Assembly (NCBI GenBank): GCA_051162045.1 | Contig: JBISDI010000009.1 | Source of the DNA: Anaerozeibacter quisquiliarum | Lineage (GTDB): Bacteria > Bacillota > Clostridia > Christensenellales > Aristaeellaceae | Strand: one strand, 5' to 3' | Length of the DNA stretch: 64,000 nucleotides | Part shown: piece by piece, positions 15,829 through 25,194 of the stretch | Numbering within the stretch: the first letter of the stretch is position 1 | Layout: every line of letters starts with the position of its first letter | Made by a program: the position numbers and the translations under genes | Notes under the pieces: generated by a model | Told to the model about the DNA's origin: nothing | Database searches by the model: none | What the model saw: the letters and a program-made list of their open reading frames with translations, nothing else

Positions 15829-17307
15829 ATGAAACTCAAACGGCAGGCCGGCGTGCTGATGCACATCTCATCGCTGCCCGGGCCCGAAGGCATCGGCACG
15901 CTGGGGCGACCGGCGCACGACTTCGTGGACTTTCTTGAGCGCGTCGGCGTGCGCGTGTGGCAGATGCTGCCCGTCGGGCCCGCGGGCGGCGGCGATTCGC
16001 CCTATCAAAGCCCCTCGACCTTCGCGGGCAACCCGCTTTTGATCGACTTTGCGCTGCTGCGCGAGGAGGGGCTGCTCGACGAGCGCGCCGAGGCGTGGCC
16101 CGACGGGCCGGTCGACTACCCGCGCGTGCTCAGGAATCGGCGCATGATGCTCGAGCGCGCGTTTGCGCTGTCCTACGCGCGGCTTGAGAGCGAGGTCGCG
16201 GACTTCCGCCGGCGGAACGCCTGGGCGGAGGATTACGCGCTGTTCATGGCGCTGCGCGAGCACTTCGAGGGCGCGAGGCTCGACGCCTGGCCCGACCGCG
16301 CCGCGCGGCTGCGCGAGCCGGAGGCGATCGAACAATACCGGGCGCTGCTGAGCGATCGGATCGACCGACACCTGTTCGCGCAGTACCTGTTCGAGCGCCA
16401 GTGGGCCGCGCTCAAGGTCTACGCCGCGGGCAAGGGCGTCCGGCTGTTCGGCGACCTGCCGATCTACACCGCCGCCGACTCGGCCGACGTATGGACGCAC
16501 CCGGAGCTGTTCAAGCTCGACGAGGAACGCCGCCCGGTCAAGGTGGCCGGCGTGCCGCCCGACTACTTCAGCGAGGACGGCCAGCTGTGGGGCAACCCGG
16601 TGTACGCCTGGAAGGCGCACAAGGCGAGCGATTACGCCTGGTGGGTCGAGCGCATGCGCGGCGTGGCCAACCGGTTCGACTGGGTGCGCATCGACCACTT
16701 CATCGGGTTTGTCAACTACTACAGCGTGGATTACGGCGCGCCCAACGCGCGCGAAGGCGCGTGGAAGAAGGGCCCGGGCGCAGGGCTGTTCCGGGCGATC
16801 TGCCGGGCGCTGCCCGAGCTTACGATCGTGGCCGAGGACTTGGGCGTGACCAACCCGAAGGTGGACGCGCTGCGCAAGCAGTACGGCTTCCCCGGCATGA
16901 AGGTGCTGCAATTCGGCTTCGACCCCGGCAAGCGCAATCCGCACCGGCCGGAGCGGATTAAGAAGAACTGCGTGGCCTACACCGGCACGCACGACAACGA
17001 CACCACGCTCGGCTGGTGGGCGAGCGCCTCGCCCGGGCTGCGCCGCGCGGTGCGCAAGCGCCTGCCGCTGGGGCCGGGCGAGGACGTGGTGGAGCGCATG
17101 GTGCACGCCGTGATGATGAGCCGCGCGGCCACATGCGTGATCCCGATGCAGGATATTCTGGGATTGGGCAACGAGGCGCGCATGAACCTGCCGGGCACGC
17201 CCGAGGGCAACTGGCGCTGGCGCATGTCGCCGGATGCGCTGAGCGATGAGCTGACGCAGCGGCTCAAGCGGTTGATCGACGAGAGCGGAAGGGGAGCGGA
17301 CGCATGA
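15829..17307 (+). CDS. malQ: 4-alpha-glucanotransferase (amylomaltase)
   Basis: A 492-residue GH77 enzyme that moves maltosyl and longer glucan units between chains and releases glucose. The family motifs are all present: RQAGVLMHISSLPG at the start, GDLPIYTAADSADVWTHPEL, the nucleophile in VRIDHFIGF, the acid/base in VAEDLGV, and THDNDTTLGWW with the third carboxylate. The length matches the bacterial amylomaltase norm. GGGGAGGA lies just before the ATG at 15829. It overlaps the phosphorylase gene by four bases (ATGA), so the two are translationally coupled and act in sequence on imported maltodextrins. Confidence 0.95.
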   Translation: MKLKRQAGVLMHISSLPGPEGIGTLGRPAHDFVDFLERVGVRVWQMLPVGPAGGGDSPYQSPSTFAGNPLLIDFALLREEGLLDERAEAWPDGPVDYPRVLRNRRMMLERAFALSYARLESEVADFRRRNAWAEDYALFMALREHFEGARLDAWPDRAARLREPEAIEQYRALLSDRIDRHLFAQYLFERQWAALKVYAAGKGVRLFGDLPIYTAADSADVWTHPELFKLDEERRPVKVAGVPPDYFSEDGQLWGNPVYAWKAHKASDYAWWVERMRGVANRFDWVRIDHFIGFVNYYSVDYGAPNAREGAWKKGPGAGLFRAICRALPELTIVAEDLGVTNPKVDALRKQYGFPGMKVLQFGFDPGKRNPHRPERIKKNCVAYTGTHDNDTTLGWWASASPGLRRAVRKRLPLGPGEDVVERMVHAVMMSRAATCVIPMQDILGLGNEARMNLPGTPEGNWRWRMSPDALSDELTQRLKRLIDESGRGADA

Positions 17308-19622
17308 CGAGAGGGGAGAGGTTGCTCGAGGCGGCGCGTATCCGGCTGATGGCCGAGCATCGGGTGACGCTGGATGCGGCGCGGCCCGAGCAATTGCACG
17401 GGGCGCTCGCGGGCGCGCTGATTGAGGACATCGCACCCGCCTGGGCGCACGCGGAGGAGAAGCGCGACGCCGGGCGGCAGGTCGCCTACCTGTCGGCCGA
17501 GTACCTGATCGGGCGTCAGATCTTCAACAACCTCTATTGTGCCGGCTTGCTCGGCGAGGTCGAGCCCTTGCTGGCCGCGCAGGGCGCGTCGCTCGCCGCG
17601 CTCGAGGACATCGAGGACGCGGCGCTGGGCAACGGGGGTCTGGGGCGGCTGGCCGCCTGTTACCTGGACAGTGCCGCCACCCACGGCGTGCCGCTGACCG
17701 GCTACGGGCTGCGCTACCGCTACGGGCTGTTCAAGCAGTCGTTCGAGGAGGGCCGCCAGGTGGAGTCGCCCGACGACTGGACGCGCTGGGGCGATCCCTG
17801 GGGCGTGCGGCGCGAAGCGCTCGGCGTGGTGGTCGAGCTCAAGGAGGGCGCCGTGCGCGCGGTGCCCTACGACATGCCGGTTCTGGGCTTTGGCACGGAC
17901 AACATCGGCACGTTGCGTCTGTGGCAGACCGAGGCGATTGAGGGCCTCGACTTTCAGGCGTTCGCCGATCAGCGCTACGCGCAGGCCTCGCTCCGCCAGC
18001 GGCGCGCCGAGGACATCGTGCGGGTGCTCTACCCCAACGACACCCGGCGCGCGGGCAAGCTGATGCGCGTCAAGCAGCAGTACGTGCTGTCGAGCGCCTC
18101 GCTCAAGGACATGCTGCGCGCCTTCCGCGCGCGCTTCGGCGGCGACTATGAGAAGTTCCCCGAGCGCTACGCGATCCAGCTCAACGACACCCACCCGGCG
18201 ATGGCCATCCCCGAGCTGATCCGGCTGCTGATGGCGGACGGCGTTTCGTTCGACGACGCGTTCGCTCTTTCGCGGCGCACGTTCAGCTACACCAACCACA
18301 CCGTGATGGCCGAGGCGCTCGAGGTCTGGGACGAGCGGCTGCTCGCGGGCGCGGTTCCGCAATTGGCGGGCGTGATCCGCAAGATCGACGCGCACCTGTC
18401 GGCGCGGCATCCGGGCAGGCACATCGTGCTGGGCGGGAAGGTGCACATGGCGGACCTCTCGGTGTACGCGACTTGCGCGACCAACGGCGTGGCCCGCATC
18501 CATTCGGACATCTTAAAGCGCGACCTGTTCGCCGACTGGCACGCGCTCTACCCCGAGCGGTTTTTCAATGTCACCAACGGCATCACCCAGCGCCGCTGGC
18601 TTGGATTGTGCAACCCGGAGCTGACGCGGCTGCTCAAGGACCGGCTGGGCACGGACGGCTTCCTGACCGACCTGAATCGGCTGTCGGAGCTCAAGGGGAT
18701 GATCGACGAGGCGCTGTGCGATGAATTCCTGGGCGTCAAGCGGGAAAAGAAGCGCCAGCTGTCGTCCTTTATCGAGCGGCGCGAGGGCGTCGAAATCCCC
18801 ACGGACTTCATCTTCGACGTGCAGGTCAAGCGGCTGCACGAGTACAAGCGCCAGCTGATGAACGCGCTCGCGCTTCTGGCGATCTACTTCGAGCTCAAGG
18901 CGGGTAATTTGCAGGATTTCCGCCCGATGGCCGCAATCTTCGGGGCCAAGGCCTACCCCGGCTACGTGCGCGCCAAGGCGGTGATCCACCTGATCCACCG
19001 CATCGCGGCGCTGGTCAACTCAGACGAGCGGACGAACGACCGGCTGCGCGTGGTGTTCGTGAGCGACTACAACGTCAGCTACGCCGAGCGCATCATCCCG
19101 GCCGCCGAGATTTCCGAGCAGATTTCGCCCGCGGGTACCGAGGCCAGCGGCACCGGCAACATGAAACTGATGCTGAACGGCGCGATCACGCTGGGCACGA
19201 TGGACGGCGCGAACGTCGAAATTGTGGAGCAGGCGGGCATCGCAAATGCCGCCATCTTCGGTGCGACGGTGGAAGAGCTGAATGCGATGAAGGCCAACTA
19301 CCAGCCGCGGCAATTATACGATGCGGACGAACTGCTTAGGCGCTGCGTGGACGCGCTGGCCGACGGCACGCTGGGCGAGCGCGACGCGGCGATCGCGGAA
19401 CTCAAGGATGCGTTGCTTGCCGGAACCGATTGGCATGCGCCCGACCACTATTTTGTGCTCCACGACTTCCGTCCCTACCTCGAGGCGCGGCTGAACCTGA
19501 ACAGGGTGTTCGCCGACCCCCGTGTCTACGCGCGCATGGCCCTTCACAACATCGCCTCCGCCGGCCACTTCTCCGCGGACCGCGCGGTTAAGACCTACGC
19601 GCAGGAGATTTGGAGGGTCTGA
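17304..19622 (+). CDS. glgP: Glycogen/starch/maltodextrin phosphorylase
   Basis: A 772-residue GT35 phosphorylase releasing glucose-1-phosphate from alpha-1,4-glucan ends. The active-site hallmark EASGTGNMKLMLNGAITLGT carries Lys621, which binds pyridoxal phosphate; many homologues have SGTSNMK, so the Gly is a slight variant. Other conserved stretches are YLSAEYLIGRQIFNNL near residue 65, NGGLGRLAACYLDS, and RLHEYKRQLMNALALL. The enzyme is shorter than animal phosphorylases, as is usual for bacterial MalP/GlgP. Because it is coupled to malQ, a maltodextrin role (MalP) is as likely as glycogen breakdown. Confidence 0.94.
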   Translation: MTRGERLLEAARIRLMAEHRVTLDAARPEQLHGALAGALIEDIAPAWAHAEEKRDAGRQVAYLSAEYLIGRQIFNNLYCAGLLGEVEPLLAAQGASLAALEDIEDAALGNGGLGRLAACYLDSAATHGVPLTGYGLRYRYGLFKQSFEEGRQVESPDDWTRWGDPWGVRREALGVVVELKEGAVRAVPYDMPVLGFGTDNIGTLRLWQTEAIEGLDFQAFADQRYAQASLRQRRAEDIVRVLYPNDTRRAGKLMRVKQQYVLSSASLKDMLRAFRARFGGDYEKFPERYAIQLNDTHPAMAIPELIRLLMADGVSFDDAFALSRRTFSYTNHTVMAEALEVWDERLLAGAVPQLAGVIRKIDAHLSARHPGRHIVLGGKVHMADLSVYATCATNGVARIHSDILKRDLFADWHALYPERFFNVTNGITQRRWLGLCNPELTRLLKDRLGTDGFLTDLNRLSELKGMIDEALCDEFLGVKREKKRQLSSFIERREGVEIPTDFIFDVQVKRLHEYKRQLMNALALLAIYFELKAGNLQDFRPMAAIFGAKAYPGYVRAKAVIHLIHRIAALVNSDERTNDRLRVVFVSDYNVSYAERIIPAAEISEQISPAGTEASGTGNMKLMLNGAITLGTMDGANVEIVEQAGIANAAIFGATVEELNAMKANYQPRQLYDADELLRRCVDALADGTLGERDAAIAELKDALLAGTDWHAPDHYFVLHDFRPYLEARLNLNRVFADPRVYARMALHNIASAGHFSADRAVKTYAQEIWRV

Positions 19623-19651
19623 GGAGGCAATGCGGTAGAACGGAAGGGGGG

Positions 19652-21208
19652 ATGCCGGTGGGCAAGGCGCTCAAGAAGCTGGCGCTCACGGTCACGGATC
19701 GGGTGTTCGTCACCGGGGTACTGATCCTCGTGCAGCTGTTTTGGTTTTTGTTTGTGTTCATCCACCTGACGCGGTACTCGGCGCTGCTGACCGCGCTGCT
19801 GCAGGTGGCCAGCTTGGTCATCGTGCTGGGGCTGGTGAAATCCGACGACAACCCGTCGTACCGCATCGCGTGGATCACGCTGGTGATGGCGCTGCCGGTG
19901 TTCGGGGGCTTTTGCTACCTGATCGCCGGCAACAAGCGTCCCTCGAGGCGCATGCGCAAGCGGATCGAGGTCGAACGACGCCGGATCGCCCCGTTGAAGC
20001 CAACGCTCACGCAGGCGCTCGAACGCCTGCGCGAGCGGGACGTGCGCGCGGCCGGGCGCAGCGAATATCTGAAGCGTTACGGCTGTCCGCTCTACGAAAA
20101 CAGCCGCGCCACCTACTATCCGATCGGCGAGGAGATGTTCGCCGCGATGCTCGAAGCGCTGGAGGCCGCCGAGCACTTCATCTTCATGGAGTACTTCATC
20201 ATCGAAGACGGCGAGATGTGGCGGAAAACCCTCGAAGTGCTTCAGCGAAAGGCGCGCGCGGGCGTGGACGTGCGGCTGATCTACGACGACTTTGGCTGCT
20301 TGACGCTGCTCCCGAATTCGTTCGTCCAGGACATGGAGTCAAGGGGGATCAAGTGCCTGCGCTTCAACCCATTCGTGCCGTTCCTGTCGATGGTGATGAA
20401 TACCCGCGACCACCGCAAGATCATGGTGATCGACGGGTATGTAGCGTTCAACGGCGGCATCAACCTGGCCGACGAGTACATCAACCGCAAGGTCGTGAAC
20501 GGCCATTGGAAAGACACCGGCGTAAAGGTGCGCGGAGACGCCGTATGGAGCTTTACGCTGATGTTCCTTGAGATGTGGAACGCGTTCCGGCGGGAGGAAG
20601 GGGACTGCGAGGACTTCGATGCGTTCCGCCCGCATGCGCACCACCCGGAAGCGTTTGAGACCGATGGGTTCGTGCAGCCGTTCGACGATTCGCCGCTCGA
20701 CGACGAGCCGGTGTCGGCGACCACCTACATCGACATCCTCGCGCAGGCCAAGCGCTACGCGTACATCTTCACGCCCTACCTGATTATCGACGACCTGATG
20801 CGCGCGGCGCTGGCGAACGCGGCCAAGCGCGGGGTAGACGTGCGCATCGTGACGCCGGGCATCCCCGACAAGAAGCTGGTGTTTCGGCTGACGCGCTCGA
20901 ACTATCCGCCGCTGCTGAGCGCCGGGGTCCGTATCTTCGAGTACACGCCGGGCTTCATACACGCCAAGAGCATGCTCTCGGACGATTGTTACGGGCTCGT
21001 GGGCACGGTCAACCTGGACTATCGGAGCCTGTTCTTGCACTTCGAATGCGGCACATACCTGTACGGCGCGGCCGCGCTCGACGCGCTCAAGGCCGATAAG
21101 CTGGCGACGCTCGCAAAGTGCCGGGAGGTCACGACGGACGACTGCCGGGAGGGGTTCTGGGGAAGGCTGTTGGACGCGGTGCTGAGAGCTTTCGCGCCGC
21201 TGTTCTAG
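19652..21208 (+). CDS. cls: Cardiolipin synthase (PLD family, membrane-bound)
   Basis: A 518-residue enzyme joining two phosphatidylglycerol molecules to cardiolipin. Two N-terminal membrane helices (VFVTGVLILVQLFWFLFVFI and ALLQVASLVIVLGLV) precede two phospholipase-D domains with HKD motifs: RDHRKIMVIDGYVAFNGGIN near residue 265 and GFIHAKSMLSDD near residue 430. The start is either the ATG at 19652 or the GTG at 19658; a GGAAGGGGG site lies just upstream and fits the GTG slightly better. It follows the phosphorylase by 29 bases, so it may be read from the same transcript despite its unrelated function. Confidence 0.9.
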   Translation: MPVGKALKKLALTVTDRVFVTGVLILVQLFWFLFVFIHLTRYSALLTALLQVASLVIVLGLVKSDDNPSYRIAWITLVMALPVFGGFCYLIAGNKRPSRRMRKRIEVERRRIAPLKPTLTQALERLRERDVRAAGRSEYLKRYGCPLYENSRATYYPIGEEMFAAMLEALEAAEHFIFMEYFIIEDGEMWRKTLEVLQRKARAGVDVRLIYDDFGCLTLLPNSFVQDMESRGIKCLRFNPFVPFLSMVMNTRDHRKIMVIDGYVAFNGGINLADEYINRKVVNGHWKDTGVKVRGDAVWSFTLMFLEMWNAFRREEGDCEDFDAFRPHAHHPEAFETDGFVQPFDDSPLDDEPVSATTYIDILAQAKRYAYIFTPYLIIDDLMRAALANAAKRGVDVRIVTPGIPDKKLVFRLTRSNYPPLLSAGVRIFEYTPGFIHAKSMLSDDCYGLVGTVNLDYRSLFLHFECGTYLYGAAALDALKADKLATLAKCREVTTDDCREGFWGRLLDAVLRAFAPLF

Positions 21209-21270
21209 GCAAGCGCTGCTCAGATCCCGTGCGCTTTGGCGCCTGCCCAGGGGTCACCGCCTATCTGAGG

Positions 21271-22158
21271 CTATCCGGGCAGCGCGGCGCCCTTGGACGT
21301 TCGCATCTTCACCTCATACCGCACCGTCTCCGGCGGCACTTCCAAGAGCGCCGGGTCGTTCAGATACTTATACAGCACCGCCAACGCGCGCGCATAGGAC
21401 GCCCCGCCCATGATGCGCTCGTCGGTCACGATCCCGAGCGGCAGTTGGTTCTTGTAGCCCACCTGTCCGCCCGGAAGCGGCTGGAGCGCGCGCTCGATCT
21501 TGCCCAGCGACACGAACGCGCTTGTCGTGCCGAAGTTGTACAGGTGATGGTAGATGTACGACATGTTGATCGACGCCATGTTCGTGATGAACAGGCTCGT
21601 GTGGAACGGGCTGGCGTCGTAGATGAGGGATGGCAGCAGCCCGTACCGGTCGAGCAGTTTCACCAGCGCCACCGCCAACGTACCCAGCCCGGGTACCGCC
21701 AGCAGCGCCCGCGCGAACCGGTCGGTCAGCGTACCCTCATCGCTCACCCGCCCGTGCGCGATCGCCCGCCCCATCCTCGCGTCGACGTCGTAGATCGTGT
21801 CGGTCAGATTGAGCTCCACCTTGGCCACCGATTCGTCCACGCCATCGCCGCCGCTTTTCAAGACCACGAACGACACGCTTACCCGATTGCGCGCGTAGAT
21901 CTGCTTGTTGACCACGAAGCGGTTAAGTTCCGGACAGGCCGCCATCGCGCGCAGATAGGCCGCGACCACGATCGTCATGAATGAAAAATTGTGCCCGTCC
22001 GCCCGCTTGGCCTTGATGTACTGGGCCAGTACGTCGTAGTCGAGCGCGTGCTTGCTGAAGTTCTGCGCGTCGTTACGCACGGGCATGATGTAGGGCCCGA
22101 ATCGCACGATCGGATCCAGTTTTGTCAGGCGGCGGCCGTCGGGCCTGATGCCAAACAC
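21271..22158 (-). CDS. Chloramphenicol-acetyltransferase-fold (CoA-dependent acyltransferase-like) protein
   Basis: A 295-residue protein that looks like the catalytic domain of CAT or dihydrolipoyl acyltransferases. The key stretch near the C-terminus is YIYHHLYNFGTTSAFVSLGK, which aligns with the HHxxxDG active site; the Asp position is Asn and the second residue of the motif is shifted, so activity is uncertain. Other landmarks are FGPYIMPVRNDAQNFSKHALD and FSFMTIVVAAYLRAMAACPELNRFV, both typical of this fold. I start it at the GTG at 22158, which has AGGGGG before it, rather than a TTG at 22200. It converges on cls and stands alone; the substrate is unknown. Confidence 0.7.
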   Translation of the reverse strand: MFGIRPDGRRLTKLDPIVRFGPYIMPVRNDAQNFSKHALDYDVLAQYIKAKRADGHNFSFMTIVVAAYLRAMAACPELNRFVVNKQIYARNRVSVSFVVLKSGGDGVDESVAKVELNLTDTIYDVDARMGRAIAHGRVSDEGTLTDRFARALLAVPGLGTLAVALVKLLDRYGLLPSLIYDASPFHTSLFITNMASINMSYIYHHLYNFGTTSAFVSLGKIERALQPLPGGQVGYKNQLPLGIVTDERIMGGASYARALAVLYKYLNDPALLEVPPETVRYEVKMRTSKGAALPG

Positions 22159-22346
22159 GGCAATCCCCCTTTTGTCTTCATAATCCTGTGTACATGCCAA
22201 TCGGAATCATGAACGCGTTCATCAGGCGAGCGGGTCTTTCGTCCTCGCCAAGCCTTGCGGCGCGGGCGCGGCGATTCGGTGCCGCACGGTGCGGAAGGGA
22301 AGACGCCGCTGATGGATGCGGAAATGATTCCGGTTGGTATCCGTAT

Positions 22347-22377
22347 AGAAAAGGGCCGCCCCTCAGCGAAGCGGCCC
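22347..22377 (-). terminator. Rho-independent terminator of the DUF1292 gene
   Basis: On the minus strand GGGCCGC pairs with GCGGCCC around a short loop, and TTTTC follows. It lies 20 bases past the stop at 22397. Confidence 0.75.
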
Positions 22378-22396
22378 ATCGGCCCGTGCGGACCGC

Positions 22397-22744
22397 CTAT
22401 TGCTCAGTTTGATCCTCTTCGTCGTCTTCGTCGTCTTCGTCGTCATCGGCGTACAGCTCGTTCTGAACGAAATCGATCAGCTTATCGAGCAGCGCCTCGT
22501 CGACCGGGACGAACTCCTCTTCGTCGTCGCCCACCGGCTCGACGCGCATGATATAGGCTTCCTGCTGCTCGGCACCGCAACCATCGCAATGCTCATGGTC
22601 GTGATCGTGCTGCTCATCCTCGTTGTATTCGACCATCACGGCGTATTCCTGGCCCTCGTAAAAGAAATAGTCAAGAACCTCCATGGTGATTTCATTGCCC
22701 TCGTCGTCTACAATGACGATCAGATCCTGCTCCTGTTGCTCCAT
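22397..22744 (-). CDS. DUF1292 domain protein with His/Cys metal-binding-like insert
   Basis: A 115-residue acidic protein. The first 40 residues (DLIVIVDDEGNEITMEVLDY, then FFYEGQEYAVM) match DUF1292, a small conserved family of Bacillota with no known function. Residues 46-56 are unusual: HDHDHEHCDGC, a cluster of His and Cys that could bind Zn or Ni. The tail is nearly all Asp and Glu (ADDDEDDEDDEEDQTEQ). ATG at 22744 has GGAAGGGG upstream; its promoter and terminator are both visible, so it is monocistronic. Confidence 0.85.
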   Translation of the reverse strand: MEQQEQDLIVIVDDEGNEITMEVLDYFFYEGQEYAVMVEYNEDEQHDHDHEHCDGCGAEQQEAYIMRVEPVGDDEEEFVPVDEALLDKLIDFVQNELYADDDEDDEDDEEDQTEQ

Positions 22745-22797
22745 GGGAACACCGCCCCTTCCCGCGATCATGATGACGGACGCGCGTCCGCTCCCAT

Positions 22798-22826
22798 ATT
22801 ATACCCAACGACCTAGCAAAAAGCAA
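22798..22826 (-). promoter_or_regulatory. Sigma-A promoter for the DUF1292 gene
   Basis: On the minus strand TTGCTT (22821-22826), 17 bp, TATAAT (22798-22803), 54 bp before the ATG at 22744. Confidence 0.8.
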
Positions 22827-22883
22827 CAGCAATTTAAAAATAACAGGCTGCGGCGCGCGCGAAAATGGTGTAAAATAATGAGG

Positions 22884-23120
22884 TTAGACCTCGTCGGTCG
22901 GTTTCGCGTTTTTGCGCTTGTAGGCGTCGATCAGCGACTCGCGGCTGCCGTCGGGGTACTTCACCACCGTGTTTTCGATGGTGGAACGAAAGTTCTTGCG
23001 GAAGTTATCGAGGTATGCCGCGCGCAGTTGCTCGCGCTCGGCCAGTTCGTTAGGCGTCAGCGCCCGTTCGCGCGCGATGCGCGCAAGCTCGTTGATGCGC
23101 GCAATGTGTTCCTCCTGCAT
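22884..23120 (-). CDS. DUF896 family protein (YnzC-like)
   Basis: A 78-residue protein with the DUF896 pattern: ARINELARIARERALTPNEL, a Glu/Arg-rich helix pair, YLDNFRKNFRSTIENTVVKY and PDGS. B. subtilis YnzC, a member of this family, forms a two-helix bundle and its gene lies next to SOS genes; the function is unknown. The start at 23120 has GGGGAGA upstream. It is transcribed away from the GNAT gene at 23170. Confidence 0.88.
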   Translation of the reverse strand: MQEEHIARINELARIARERALTPNELAEREQLRAAYLDNFRKNFRSTIENTVVKYPDGSRESLIDAYKRKNAKPTDEV

Positions 23121-23169
23121 AGGTTTCTCTCCCCGTATCAATCAAAATGAAAAGGATGGTGCCGCGCCT

Positions 23170-23658
23170 ATGATCCGCGCCCGATACCTGAGCTCGATGG
23201 ACGATATCACAAGCGTGCTTGAAATCCGCCGCGCGGTGTTTGAGCGCAGCCCCGGCGCGGCCGCGCGCGACGCCTTTGACGACATGGCCGTGTACGCGCT
23301 GGCCTTTGACGAGGCAGACGCGCCCAGTGCCGCCGGCCGGCTGTACATCGACGCGGACGACCGCTTCCGGATCGACGCGGTCGGCGTGCTCGCGCCCCTG
23401 CGCGCTCGCGGCTACGGCGATCTGGTCATGCGCATGCTGCTCGACCGCGCGCTCACGTTGGGCGCGCCGGCGGTCTACGCAGACAGCTTCCCCTGCGCCG
23501 TGGGTTTCTACGCGCGGTATGGGTTAAGGCCGGTCATGGATACGCCCGTTTCGGACGGCGCGCTGGTTCCGCTGTGCGCAAGTGCCGATCAGATCGCTCT
23601 CGAAGGCAGTTGCGGCGGGCGACACGGATGCCCCGGCCGCACGCCCGACCCGTCGTAG
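23170..23658 (+). CDS. GNAT-family N-acetyltransferase
   Basis: A 162-residue protein with the GNAT fold: strand/helix start IRARYLSSMDDITSVLEIRR, an acetyl-CoA loop RIDAVGVLAPLRARGYGDLV near residues 75-95 (the R-x-x-G-x-G/A part), and the C-terminal FYARYGLRPVMDTP. The acceptor is unknown. The ATG at 23170 is preceded by AAGGATGG; the frame is open further upstream but runs antisense to the DUF896 gene. It converges on rmuC. Confidence 0.83.
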   Translation: MIRARYLSSMDDITSVLEIRRAVFERSPGAAARDAFDDMAVYALAFDEADAPSAAGRLYIDADDRFRIDAVGVLAPLRARGYGDLVMRMLLDRALTLGAPAVYADSFPCAVGFYARYGLRPVMDTPVSDGALVPLCASADQIALEGSCGGRHGCPGRTPDPS

Positions 23659-23690
23659 GGGCGACCTGCGGCCGCCCGCCCCGTCGGACG
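23655..23690. repeat. GC-rich hairpin between convergent genes
   Basis: GGGGCG and CGCCCC arms surround GCGGCCGC in the gap between the GNAT gene and rmuC. It may end transcription from both sides or be a small dispersed repeat; no T run is seen. Confidence 0.4.
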
Positions 23691-23740
23691 CGGCTTGGGC
23701 AATGCGCCGCAGCGGTTCGGGCGACCCCGGTTCCATTTCG

Positions 23741-25174
23741 CTAATCCCAATCGCCGTCGTCGTACAACGCTTCGTCTTCCCCACCCAACAACCTCGCCCC
23801 CGCCTCGGCATCCAGCTTCGGCGCGCTCTTGAGCCGCCGCTGGATCGCGCGCGACTTGCGCGAGGCGTCTTCGATCGACTCGCCGGCCTGGCGGATGCGT
23901 TTCTGTGTGCGCGCCAGCGCGTCCGCGAAGTTGGCAAACTCGCCGCGCACCGCGCCCAGCAGCGCCCACACCTCTTCGCTGCGCTTTTCGATCGCCAGCG
24001 TCTTGAACCCCATCTGCAGGCTGTTGAGCAGCGCCGCCAGCGTACTCGGGCCGGTCAGCATCACGCGGTGGTCGCGCTGCAGCGCCTCCGCCAGGTCGCC
24101 GCGCTTGATCGCCTCGGCGTACAGCCCCTCCGACGCCAGGAACAGCACCGCAAAGTCGGTGGTTAAGGGCGGAGCGATGAACTGCCGGCCGACGCGCTCG
24201 CCCGCGAGCCGGAGCTTCTGCGTCAGCTCCTCCGACAGCTGCTGGGCGGTCTGGGCATCGCCGGCCTCTTCGGCCTCGAGCAGCCGGTAGTAGGCTTCGT
24301 GCGGGAAGCGCGCGTCGATCGGCAGGTACATTGTGCCGTCGCCCCCGCTGCCCGGCAGCCGGATCGCGAAGTCGCAAGCCTCGCCGCCGATCACCACGCG
24401 CTCCTCGTACTGCTCGCGCGCCATCAGCTGCGAAAGCAGCGCGCCCAGCTGGATCTCGCCCACCAGCCCGTGCGACCGGACGCCGGTCAGCACCCGTTTG
24501 AGGTCGCCCACGCCGCTGGCCAGCGTTTCGATCTCCGACAGCCCCCTGTACACCTGCTCCAGCCGCTCGCTGACCAGGTTAAAGCTCTCGCCCAGCCGCT
24601 TGTCGAGCGTCTGGTGCAGCCGTTCGTCCACCGCCAGCTGCATCTGCGTAAGCCGCTTGTCGTTGGCGTCCTGCAGGCTCACCATGCGCTGTTCCACCGT
24701 CTCGCGCATCCGCTCGAGCCTATATTCGTTGCGCTCCAGCTTGTCGTCGAGCGCGCCGCCGATGCGGTCGATGCGCTCCTCGTAGGACTGAAGCCGTTCT
24801 TCCACGCCGCGCTGCAAATGCGCCATGCGCGCCTCGTCCACCCGGCCCATATCGCGCAGCTGAGCGGCAAACGCGTCCAGCTGCGCCTGCTGCGTGCGCG
24901 ACATCTCGCCCATCACGCGGGTCACCGAATCGCCCATCCCGCGCAGGTTGACGCTCATCTCCTCGCGGTCGCCCTTGGCCATCTCGCCCGCCTGCTCGCG
25001 CGACAGCCGCAGCTGATCCGCCAGCCGGTGCTCCACCCCGCCCAGCCGCTCGTCGAGCATAGATTCGCGCTTGCCCGCGCGCTTAAGCAGCAGCAACAGG
25101 CACACGGCCAGCAGCGCCGCCGCGCCCACCACCAGCCACAGGATCAGGTTACTGTCCAGTCCAATCGTCGGCAT
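23741..25174 (-). CDS. rmuC: DNA recombination protein RmuC
   Basis: A 477-residue protein. An N-terminal membrane helix (NLILWLVVGAAALLAVCLLLL) is followed by a long coiled coil (residues 35-185, many Arg/Glu/Gln) and then the RmuC nuclease-like domain: GVRSHGLVGEIQLGALLSQL, LPIDARFPHEAYYRLLE, FIAPPLTTDFAVLFLASEGL and YAEAI. RmuC limits inversion of short repeats and has recently been linked to cleavage of foreign circular DNA. The start at 25174 has GGAGG six bases upstream; an ATG at 25189 is less well placed. It begins 20 bases after the lamin-tail gene, so it is the last gene of the CotH operon. Confidence 0.93.
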   Translation of the reverse strand: MPTIGLDSNLILWLVVGAAALLAVCLLLLLKRAGKRESMLDERLGGVEHRLADQLRLSREQAGEMAKGDREEMSVNLRGMGDSVTRVMGEMSRTQQAQLDAFAAQLRDMGRVDEARMAHLQRGVEERLQSYEERIDRIGGALDDKLERNEYRLERMRETVEQRMVSLQDANDKRLTQMQLAVDERLHQTLDKRLGESFNLVSERLEQVYRGLSEIETLASGVGDLKRVLTGVRSHGLVGEIQLGALLSQLMAREQYEERVVIGGEACDFAIRLPGSGGDGTMYLPIDARFPHEAYYRLLEAEEAGDAQTAQQLSEELTQKLRLAGERVGRQFIAPPLTTDFAVLFLASEGLYAEAIKRGDLAEALQRDHRVMLTGPSTLAALLNSLQMGFKTLAIEKRSEEVWALLGAVRGEFANFADALARTQKRIRQAGESIEDASRKSRAIQRRLKSAPKLDAEAGARLLGGEDEALYDDGDWD

Positions 25175-25194
25175 CGTCGTCCTCCGCATGATGT

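Noticed and set aside
16977..18503. A 508-codon minus-strand frame across malQ and the phosphorylase
   Set aside because: Both plus-strand genes have intact active sites and overlap as ATGA; the opposite frame shows no motif.
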